Shown: positions 10,561 to 36,800 of the stretch, one piece after another
Position numbering within the stretch: position 1 is the first letter of the stretch
Layout: every line of letters begins with the position of its first letter
NCBI GenBank assembly: GCA_009801015.1
Contig: VHZZ01003581.1
Span: 14,658-59,877, forward strand
Length of the DNA: 45,220 nt
Source: Silene noctiflora
Taxonomy: Eukaryota; Streptophyta; Magnoliopsida; Caryophyllales; Caryophyllaceae
Direction: 5' to 3'
Notes under the pieces: model-generated
Database searches by the model: none
What the model was told of the DNA's origin: nothing
The model's input: only the letters and a program-made list of their open reading frames with translations
Program-made: the position numbers and the translations under genes

Positions 10561-11442
10561 ATGGCTTCTATCCACCACCAACCTTACCACCATTCCACCG
10601 CCACGGCGACATCCTCGCGTCGTCCTCGTCGCCATTCCCTAGACTACTCTTCCCTCCCATCCTCCTCATCCACCCTAAAACACTCCACCACCCTACATTC
10701 CTCCTCCAAGACACCTACATTTCCCCTCTCCGCCACCGCCTCCACCACCCCTACTTCCACAACCCCAATCCCCACCACCGCAACCCCAACCAACCCGTTC
10801 TCCCTTGATACCCTCGAACGCTACTTGTCGGAAGAAAACTTCCGACAAGCAGACGAGGAAACCCGCCGTCTCCTTATCGTCCTAGCTGGCGAAGCTGCTA
10901 TCCAACGAGGGTACGTCTTCTTTTCGGAGGTACAGTTCATTCCAAAGGAAGAGCTTAAAGCTGTAGACGAGCTTTGGTTGAAGTACAGCCAAGGACGATT
11001 TGGATACAGCGTACAGAAGAAGATATGGCTCAAGGCAGACAAGGATTTTACAAAGTTTTTCGTCAAGGTTTGTTGGATGAAGAAACTTGACACTGAAATT
11101 TTGCAGTATAACTATAGAGCTTTTCCTAATGAATTCATTTGGCAACTTAAACCCACTACGACTACAACTACGACTACTAATAACGATAATAGTAACGAGA
11201 ATAGTAATACTGAGGAAGTTGCTCCAGAAGGGCACTTACCATTAACTAATGCTCTAAGAGGAACACGATTGTTAACCATGATTTTCAGTCATCCTGCATT
11301 CGACCAAGGAGACGACGAAAAAAATCGAAATGAAGAAAATGTTGGTAATGATGGTCAAGTTGTAATAGAGGAAATTGGTAAGAAAAAATCTAGGTTTGCT
11401 ACTTTAAGAGATAAATTGTTTAAACCTAATTATAGTTTTTAA
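10561..11442 (+). CDS. GUN4: GUN4, tetrapyrrole-binding protein, chloroplastic
   Basis: A single exon encodes 293 residues. GUN4 binds protoporphyrin IX and Mg-protoporphyrin IX, stimulates the CHLH subunit of Mg-chelatase in chlorophyll synthesis, and takes part in plastid-to-nucleus signalling. Residues 1 to about 75 are rich in Ser, Thr, Pro and His with few acidic residues, as expected of a chloroplast transit peptide. The core starts at LERYLSEENFRQADEETRRLL (residues 85-105) and continues through GRFGYSVQKKIW, FPNEFIW (188-194), GHLPLTNALRGTRLL (224-238) and FSHPAF. Residues 199-222 are a Thr run plus an Asn/Glu-rich loop inserted between FIWQLKP and GHLPLT. The start is the only ATG that gives the transit peptide. 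The gene converges on GCN2. Confidence 0.95.
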   Translation: MASIHHQPYHHSTATATSSRRPRRHSLDYSSLPSSSSTLKHSTTLHSSSKTPTFPLSATASTTPTSTTPIPTTATPTNPFSLDTLERYLSEENFRQADEETRRLLIVLAGEAAIQRGYVFFSEVQFIPKEELKAVDELWLKYSQGRFGYSVQKKIWLKADKDFTKFFVKVCWMKKLDTEILQYNYRAFPNEFIWQLKPTTTTTTTTNNDNSNENSNTEEVAPEGHLPLTNALRGTRLLTMIFSHPAFDQGDDEKNRNEENVGNDGQVVIEEIGKKKSRFATLRDKLFKPNYSF

Positions 11443-11711
11443 TTAGGAATGGTTTGAGTGTAATAATAATAATAATTTAATTAATATATATAGTTTGTAT
11501 GTATACATATAGTAAAGTTATTATTGTATGATTTATATATGTCCATGTTGAGGGCATTTTAAGGAATTTTTCAAGTGTTAAAGCATGCTGTTATTTGTCT
11601 CTTCTTTGGTGGGTGGTTTCCAAGGATTCCTTGTACTTCATTTTATCCTATGTGGGTGGTCTCAACGGCTCTAATGTTGGGACAATCATATTGTGCACCA
11701 CAAATTCTTAT
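11443..11711. other. GUN4 3' flank
   Basis: An AT-rich stretch with an AAT microsatellite (about 11460-11476) right after the GUN4 stop probably holds the 3'UTR and polyadenylation signals. No gene is seen. Confidence 0.5.
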
Positions 11712-11880
11712 TTAAGTCGGACATATCCTTTATAAATCTAAAACGGGTCAAATAGAATAGATGAGACAAAAACAAAATACCAAGAGACTAACGGAAACTT
11801 TGTCTCATCTATATAACTGAGGTGCTATTTCACCTATTTTAATCTTAAGACGGATATTTAAGACAGATATGTCCATCTAG
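11712..11880. mobile_element. Foldback MITE-like element
   Basis: GGACATATC (11719-11727) is mirrored by GATATGTCC (11866-11874), and an inner pair, AGATGAGACAAA (11759-11770) and TTTGTCTCATCT (11799-11810), is perfect. Between these the arms pair loosely (aaatag / ctattt), and the right arm is about 24 bases longer. No clear target duplication is visible and I do not assign a superfamily. Confidence 0.55.
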
Positions 11881-12333
11881 ACCAAACTGTGTATGTACAT
11901 TTTGTACTTTGGTCTGCACCAATTCTGCCCACTTGGCCACTTGGTATTCCGGCCCTACTGTTTTAGGGTATTGATAACGTCACTCTAATCACTTGTTTTT
12001 AACACATGAAAGTATACAATTATTTAATCAATGCTATTACCGAACGAGTGACAGACTACATTTACAATATAGCGTTATCAACTCACCATTACCCTTGTTT
12101 TACACCGTGGCCAATACTATAAATAGTTCCGACTTGAAAAGGACTTGCCGGAAAGTGAAGCTACAAGTGAACAACCAGCATAAATAGGTCCTTTTTACGA
12201 GTCACAAGTAATGATTTTTTACTAAGCCTTTTGATTTGGTACTGAAAATCTCCAAAGATTTTTGAGGAAATGAAGGCCGCCTCAGGTTTCAACTGTTTCT
12301 AAATTCTAACGCCAACCAATCCTGTTTGTATGG

Positions 12334-12399
12334 GGTACCTCCCCAATTAAAGGCATCTTAAATAAACTCTCAAATGCTGCCTTTTACAGGGGAGGTACC
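12334..12399. repeat. Perfect-ended 66-nt foldback
   Basis: GGTACCTCCCC (12334-12344) and GGGGAGGTACC (12389-12399) are an exact inverted repeat, and the inner AAAGGCAT / ATGCTGCCTTT pair extends the stem. It lies in the spacer between the convergent GUN4 and GCN2 genes. Nothing shows whether it is transcribed. Confidence 0.65.
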
Positions 12400-13260
12400 T
12401 TTTCATTCAGGAATTTTTCCTTTCCTATCATTGTAAGCCAATAACTTTTTCTCCGACACCAAGTTATTTATGCCGGGAAAAAAAAAATCGAGTTTGATTT
12501 CACGATTAGCTTCGTTGAGGAATAACAATGAGAGACGAAATCATCAGCATATTTACAAGTACATAAAACCACTAGTTTGACCTGTACGGCTGTAGTCGTG
12601 TACATAAATATATGTTCCAAAAATTCACAGAAAAAAACTAAATCTGCATTGTAAAAACAAGCTACAGTGCTAACAATATAGCCTAGCCTAGCCTATACTA
12701 GGGTGATTTGGGTAAACCTCATTGGACTCAAACAACTTCACAACTTCTGTACCTTGAAACTACTTCTGTGCTTCGTCAAATATCCTGAGCGGGTGCTCAT
12801 AATGCAAGAATCAATAAGAAGACATGTGCAAGTTATATCTGCAAAAGGAATCAAGGATAGATAGGTAAGTTCAAACCAAGGGCTATGTGCCTGACACTCG
12901 AACCCAGATGCGAAAAACTGACAATCCTTGACTCCTTGAGAAGTTGAGGCAGCATCTCTAAGCTCTATCACCCTTTCCCCTTCTTTTCCCCGAAAATAGA
13001 CAGATATCTATCCTTTTCAGTTGTACTCTTAAACATGCAAGAACTACGCCCTACCAGCTAGTAGTTAAAGTAGTGAGGAAAGAATCAGAATTGGCCCTCG
13101 AGCCAAGTGGGGACTGACGGCATGACCCTTATTTTCATTCGTAGATATGTTCCCATCTAATCCCAAAGCATACACAATGACAAAAAATTACTCTCTTACC
13201 TCCAGTTCCTCGTGGCAAATTCCAAACATAATTACATGGATCGAGCAATGGTCTGCACAA
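12400..13260 (-). other. Likely GCN2 3'UTR and spacer
   Basis: No coding region of its own is recognisable. On the minus strand a good donor-like site (gtaagag) is present near 13,198 and an acceptor-like site (ttttgcag) near 12,845, so the GCN2 3'UTR may contain an intron. Short open frames here resemble no family. Confidence 0.3.
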
Positions 13261-30010
<16,750 letters not shown>

Positions 30011-31690
30011 TTATTTACTTGATGTCTGTAACATTACCCAGATGAGTAAATCAATTAAAATTGAGATTTTGAATTCGACCCACAATTCAAAACCCCACAA
30101 AATAATGTACTCCGTATTTGTGCAAAAGATTGAATTTTTCTTTGGGATTATGATTATTTTGGGGATTGGAAATGAAGAAATGTTGGGATTTTGTTGACGA
30201 ATTTGACTGGAATAGTGGGTAAGGGGATTTTGGTGGGCGCTGGAAGAAGGAAGTAGAAGAATGGCGGCAAATTGGTGTAAAGATTGATTGTGATTTTGAC
30301 CTTGTGAATTATTAATAGTTGCAATCGTATAACTTTTTCAGGTCTTTTTATGGAGTATCAGTGAATCACTGTATCAGTCATTGTAAGGAATGTCGGACTT
30401 GTATTAATGTATTTATTGTGGGTTAAAAGATATACCTCGTAAAGTTAATCCGATTGAAATGAGTCGAGGTGAATTGGAGTTGGTTGACGTATAGAGCAGG
30501 TTAATTATTACACTTCCAATAAAATGGAAATAAAATTAACTCCCTAATAGAATGAAAACAATTGAAAAAGTCTTAATTTTGTGATTAACATGGACATGTG
30601 GTGGACAACATGTTCGAGATCTAATTCTTCCCAGTTTTCACTCCTGATATTGTAGTGTCCTTGCGACTCATTTGACACCAAAAAAACAATAAAGTGAAAA
30701 CAAAGTTAACTCCCTATTTCAATATGCCTCAAATTTTACGTAGTTGTTCTTTTATGTACAACTTTTACTCTTTCACGGACGTTTTTTCACAATGTTTCCA
30801 GACATTACCCTTCTTCTCAACACTAACCAATTTTTTCTCTCTTCTCTTTCTCCCAAAATTTAATCAAATTTCTCCCANATTTCCAATTATAAATGTTAAT
30901 TCTCATACCGAACACGTTATTACTTAGTTTTATTAATAAACTACATCGATTTTTAGTGAATTTAATTTGATTAATTGATTTTATCGTTAATTGGGGTTTC
31001 AATTTTTCAATTGGATTCACTTGAGAAAAAATGTTGTTAGACGATTAAAGGTTGTAGCATATCAACCTAACAAAATTTGACTTTCTTGCATATTTGTTTA
31101 CCTTGCTGAAAACTTAATCAAAGCCTAATCATTTTCATCCAAAAGAGCATGTTAGTAGGAGGGTAATACTCATCAGTCAGCTTCATTTTTGTTTGTACCT
31201 ACTACTTCGCGTCTCTACTTTGTAGACCTTACATTCTACATACCTTGGTTGTCCAATGATATTAGCATTGTAGTCCCGAAATTTGCGAAAAGGTGGTGTT
31301 GGGATGGGTGGACAGAGGGGTGGCGCACGGTGAGAGTCCAGTGGTGGAGACAATGGCAGTGGTTGTTGGAGAAAGGGGGAATGGTTGAGAGGTGAAAAAA
31401 AGGGAGGTTGAAGTGGGAAGGGTAAAATGGTAAACCATGTACATGATTGAGTAAATCATGTACGCAATACCCATATTTTATATTTCGATGATGTTCATTT
31501 TCTACAAATAATATAAGTAATAAAGTAAATGAAATGATATTTACGGTGTGAATATACAAAATATTAAAAGAATTTAAACATTGTATTATCAAATTGGTAA
31601 ACTTAAAATGTTAACCCGTAGAATGTGAGAGTAGCCTTTTGTTTTTTCGCCTCCGAATTTACCAAATATAACTCTTCTTTAACAAAAAAA
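30011..31690. other. GCN2 5' flank and intergenic DNA
   Basis: GCN2 reads leftwards from 30,010, so its leader and promoter should lie in the first few hundred bases here; a possible acceptor (gttacag, about 30,030) would allow a 5'UTR intron, without proof. One base is unresolved (n at 30,878). Further right I see only AT-rich sequence and a G-rich stretch at 31,290-31,430; the overlapping open frames there look random. Confidence 0.45.
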
Positions 31691-31849
31691 AAGTCCACAA
31701 AAAGTTGTTTGTGATCAAGAGATTAATCCTCATAAAAAATTTTCACGTTTGTCATTCGGGGGAGATTCCAGCCAGAGGGTAGCAAAGTATCAATGATTGA
31801 AGGCACCTCTTTTTTAGCGAAGTATCAACGAGGGTAGAGCTTGTAGCCG

Positions 31850-32188
31850 ATTCAGGGGAATACTTTTAGGAGACAATGTTCGCGTCAGGTTCGAGCTAAT
31901 TTTAACGGTAAATTGCAGGTTTACAAGTGGTTTGGAGATGGTCACACGTTCTAAAAGAAAAGAGGAATGTTCAATACAATTCGACTACTATTACCATCTC
32001 CCGATTAAAAAAGCGTAGTCTTTGTGTTCTTGATGAGTCGGTTTGTAAAATTATATTAGTTGTTTATCTACTAGATAGGGGTCTCTTCTATTCCTCTGTT
32101 TGTATTGTAACGGGGTAGTATGTAATTGAATATTATGTATTTTCGTTTATTTATGAAAGTTCATCGTTGATAAAAAAAGGGATTAGTG
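31850..32188 (+). mobile_element. Possible LINE 3' end fragment
   Basis: The stretch ends '...gtattttcgtttatttatg' then 'aaagttcatcgttgataaaaaaag', the sort of tail seen at the 3' end of plant L1-type LINEs (AT-rich, 'aaagtt...gttgat', then an A-run). I see no reverse transcriptase coding, and no target duplication was found, so this is tentative. Confidence 0.3.
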
Positions 32189-32276
32189 ATCTACAACGCT
32201 GGCCGACTATGGAGGAACTTACAAAGATGGCAAATGTATTTGATAACTACTTGAACTTGCATTAATTAAACAGCAA

Positions 32277-32348
32277 GCCCTTATAGCTCAGTGGTAGAGC
32301 GTCAGTCTTGTAAACTGAAGGTCCGTAGTTCGATCCTGCGTGAGGGCA
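32277..32348 (+). tRNA. tRNA-Thr (anticodon UGU)
   Basis: All four arms fold. Acceptor GCCCTTA (32277-32283) pairs with TGAGGGC (32341-32347) with one G-U pair, and the discriminator is A32348. The anticodon stem TCAGT/ACTGA (32302-32306, 32314-32318) encloses the loop CTTGTAA, giving anticodon TGT at 32309-32311. The T-arm CGTAG-TTCGATC-CTGCG (32324-32340) has one G-U. The A box (tagctcagtgg) and B box (gttcgatcc) are intact and there is no intron. CCA is not encoded. It reads ACA codons in the cytosol, and it differs clearly from the plastid tRNA-Thr genes I know. Confidence 0.95.
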
Positions 32349-32355
32349 TTTTTTT
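32349..32355 (+). terminator. Pol III T-run terminator
   Basis: Seven T residues follow the discriminator base of the tRNA directly; a second T-run of about 11 starts near 32,362 as a back-up. Confidence 0.85.
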
Positions 32356-32516
32356 ATAACTATTTTTTTTTTTGCAGCCATTTTCATTTTCTAAAAGTCT
32401 CCAACCAATTCACCGTTCACTGTTTATGCATGATCCATATTTTTCGAGTAATTATCCGTGATTCTTTGTCAATTCAGTAGGGTGTATCTTATTTTATAGG
32501 CATCAACTTGCAACGG

Positions 32517-32722
32517 TTGTAACCAAGTGGGTATCACGGTATCATGTTCCCGGTTGCTTATTTAGTCACCTCATCATTTTATCCATGAGATTAGGGGTTC
32601 AATCCCTTTCCATGAAACAAAGCAAATTTCTTGATTAGTGGTTTACCTCTTTGTATCGCACCCGCGGCAAGGGGATTATTTATTGTTGTCCACGGGGGAC
32701 ACCATAGTTTACACCACAAGGA
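32517..32722 (+). mobile_element. SINE-like element, copy A
   Basis: A tRNA-like head has an A-box-like aaccaagtggg (32521-32531) and a B-box-like ggggttcaatccc (32594-32606). The body shares ordered blocks with the copy at 43,041: tcacctcatc, ttaggg(g/a)ttc, ggc(a/g)agg, tgttgt and tttacacca. No clean target duplication or poly-A tail was found. Confidence 0.5.
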
Positions 32723-33858
32723 AAACGTTGCGACAGTTGTGCTGCAAGGACGAACAACTCGGTACTAAAAATATGATTATAGTTTACACCGCTATATTTG
32801 CTTTATTTTCTGAATTTTGCCAGCCTTCTTCCTTTATCTTATCTTTTTTCTTTTTTTCCATCATTTCACAGTCCATTTAGGATTCCAAATCACAACTCCA
32901 ACTAGCTGAGGTCAAGTCAATTCTGCGATTAAGGCTTATCGCTGTTCAAACCACAAATGTTTTTCACCATTCGACAAGTTACTGCTTCGAGTTTATGGAA
33001 AAGACACGAGAGTTTTCATCTAGTGAACAAGTGATTCATCATGGTCTTCGGTTGATTTGCATTTCAACTGTAAAATTGATAGGTTCGAGTGATAAGAGCG
33101 TTGTCTGTCTTGAGTAAGGGTTCGACTTAAGATCCTGGCAAATGAAATTGCCCGACACCAAAGCGAAATATCAATGCATCTACCTTAGTAGTTAATACCC
33201 TGAACGACCGAGATACTCTTTATCAACATCAAATAAACATGGGCCCTCAACTACAAGCGAAGCCAAGCTGTGGAGTATCAACTATCAACTGCAAAGCTCA
33301 CTACTCGCTAGCCAAGTCCATGAGACCAAATGAACATGGTCGGGAGTTGGGACACTTAATACAGCCGTTCCAGCCCAGGTCCAGTTCTAAATCGGGTCTA
33401 TGTGTCTAGTCCAGAGGCCAGGAGTTCGCGCGTAAAAAGATTTCGACCAGCAAAAGATGTCAAGGATGGATGCCAAGAATTCAAGAAAAAGGAGAAAAAG
33501 AAAAAAAAGCCAACTGAATAGTAACTACAAGCTCACATAGAAGCATTCAAAATACAACCTAATATATATAATACATAAATGCCGAAAAGAGAGACCAAAG
33601 CATGAAAAGATCAATGGCCTCCAGGAGAAAGATAGATGAAGGGGCTAAGGGCATAACTAATTATAACAAATAACACAGACTTATATTACAAAACCGACTA
33701 TTTAGAATGTATATGTATGTAGCATTTTTATTCTTTGTATGTGTATGTTCCCCGACATCAAAAGCAACCTGCAAGATAATTCACACTCGTAGTCATTCAT
33801 CAATAATGGCCTATATATGTAGTATACATTGTGAATTTGTGAGTCAAGTCATGCTTGC
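32723..33858. other. Intergenic DNA and SAP-gene 3' flank
   Basis: No gene is recognised. The part near 33,700-33,858 is probably 3'UTR of the SAP-motif gene. A strong acceptor-like site on the minus strand (ttatcttgcag, about 33,769-33,779) opens an alternative last exon. Confidence 0.4.
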
Positions 33859-36800
33859 TTAAATATCCAGGTTGAAAGGGTCCGACATCTTCGAAGTGAG
33901 CCACATAAGCACATTACATGAAAGCTATAAGATTACACTCCGTATTTCTTTACTATTTGTGTATTCTTATTACCTCACGACCCATGCACAACACTCAGAA
34001 ACTTCCTTTTAAGGCAAAAAATAAGACTTTCAATCTTTGTCCGTTATTAAGGGAAATAAAAGAATAAGTACAAACCGTAAAGTACAATACAGCTTCACAG
34101 ATCTTCACAAGCATCTCCACTTTTGTCTTGTACAGCTCACTATAACAAGAAGCAAATGCAAATGCCTAATTAACAGAGCCGAAAATCTCAAGGACAAACA
34201 ACACTAAGACTTTTTTTTGACAGTAGGAATGTTCACACAAAATAAACACACTAAACCACAGAACCAACTTCAGTGACTTCACGCCCTCTTATAGGCTAAT
34301 AGCTTAGTCGGGCATTGATGATTTGATGCAACCATGTCCTGTTGTTAGCCAGCCAATGTACACAGTTACAAAATCAGCCTCATGTGGTGAGTGTGATCTG
34401 ATCCATACTACTCCCTCCGCACATAAGTGTTCTCCCCATTTATCTAATATATGCGAGGAGTATTTTATTGAAATGGAGAGAACATCGGTGTGTGGAGGGA
34501 GTATCGTATTTCATAGACGAAAATACACAGATTAGACACAATGTAAACAAACATTATATTGGTTATTGACTGTAGTTGCTCTAGAGTCTCCTGACTTTCT
34601 AGACAATTTACAATGGTAGACTCAAAAAACTGTTGAGCATAACTCAAACATGTAGATATAGAGATTTAAAATTTAATAGTATCACAAGACTTTTTCAACC
34701 TTGGGTACAAATGATAAAACTGATAATAGAGGAAGTACGAGAAGAGCACATAACATCCACTATTTCAGAATGAATAACAAAACCTATCAAATAAGGAGTT
34801 TCATAGCATTTTTACACTTTCCTTCATTCACTTTAATCAACAAGAGACAAATACTTTTGACGGACCATATCTCCCAAGAAACAAATTTTCAACTTCCAAG
34901 GCCCAAAGCAGATTCGGTAAGAGGAGAGAGTTTCCACTCTTCATATGGCAAAATAGGTCTGATAATACTAAATCATTTAAGCACTATTGCACGTTCTTTA
35001 TGTAACAATAATTATCCGATTAATTTTACTAGTACTTTCAACATAACTAAACTACATTGTTTTTCTAACTAAACTACGTTGTTCGGACATGCACATGCTA
35101 AGTCAAACTCAACTCCTTTTTACAATTAGAAACTTAACCTAATCAAACAGATACAAGAACAGAGATATAAATAGACAAAAAGGTACAAAGAAATAAAGAA
35201 AGATGGTAAACCTTAGTAAAAGGTCTAATTGACCTTCTACGACTTGCACGAGCATCACCAGAAAATTGATTTGAGGTTCTTAAGAACTTCGCCTCTGCGC
35301 TCTCAGATTGACGTTGGTCATCAGCACTACTGAAATGCCTCTTCATCCTAAATTCACTATAATCAGAATTAGTAGGCTTTACCCGGGGCTCTTCCGTTGA
35401 TTGTCTAAAATTGTTGAATCTAAGAGAGAAAAAAAGTAGCTTGTTAGCTGAAGGATCGAGCGGACTCAGCATAGTCACATTTAGGGATCGCCTGGATTGG
35501 GCCATTGGGGTAATTAATACAGGATTAATGAGGCTCAAAACAAAAGAGGAAAGAAGGAAACTGATGGCGGTGGAGGGGAAGATAAGACCGATGAAGGGGT
35601 GGCGGGGAAATTATTAAATCCTATATGAGGGTAACACATTATCCTAGATGGGTGGTGGGTAACTATTTCCCCCTATTCAGGTGGTTATTACTCTTATTAG
35701 CCTATCTTTATTTCCTTCTTTTATCCACCGCCATCGCTACATCTACTTTTCTTTGTATTTTTCCTCTAATACCTCCCTAACAACTGCCCTCAATTTAAGC
35801 AAGCCCTTAGTAATGAGCTTACCCTGAGTTTTGGGTTCCATCACCAGCTATGCTGCTACCCTGTATAAAAGGCAGGTGTCACTGAGAAGCCAAATGAGTA
35901 AATTAGAGGAGACCAAGCCAAAAAAATTACTGAAGTTACATGTACCAAATTAGTTCTCACTTGACCTCGGTCAACGTCCTTATCAAGGTTATTAGAGTAA
36001 TTAAAAACATGATGATCCGCATGATTTTTCTTTGGAATAGCAAAGTGTAGAGGCCCATCGATGTTGAACGGACCAAGAGATGCATCTTTCTTTGGCAGCT
36101 CAACTGCTTCCTGACCAACTCCATTTGAGCTTATGAACCCACCATTTCTAGCTACAATTTTGAAATCAGGATTTGGATTAGTCAGAGGTAATCCCTGGAA
36201 GGGAAAATAGGGCCTGACTTTTTCACATCTTTGGACAGACTGTATTTGGACCCCTTGGGCCAGCCTACTGGACTTGCTCGGTATGGATACTCTACCATGC
36301 TCGATTCCCAATTGATGGCCAACATCAGAAAGTCCGCTCATATGATACGAAGAGGATGCATATCGGCTTTGATCCATGGCTTGAACAGGCCACATCTGAG
36401 GAACATCCCCGCGAAGTTGACCAGGGGTGAACGGCCCGAAGTGCAGAATGCTGCTCTTTTGTGGCTGATCGGCCAAGACCAAACGTGTCGCAACCCTTGA
36501 AGAAGATGCAACATCACGAAACTGCAAGAAATTAACACTTGGTGATGCTTCGATGCCGACAAAAGGAGTTGCAGATAATTTGCTATTTTTAAGAACCGGG
36601 TCTGGAGAACTACAAGCTTGCTGCCAACGAGTCTCCTTATACTTGTCATCACCCGTCTTTGACCATTTAGGATCATATTGCATGGTGTTTCCTGAGAACT
36701 TATGTATTACTACCTCGTTCTCTTTTCTTACCGAACATTCTGAACCACGATTTTCCTGTTCTGTATCATGTTTCGACATAAATGATAACATTGCCTGCTC

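Noticed and set aside
31236-31592. 118-codon minus-strand open frame rich in His, Pro and Ser
   Set aside because: Frames in several phases overlap here with no family resemblance or splice context.
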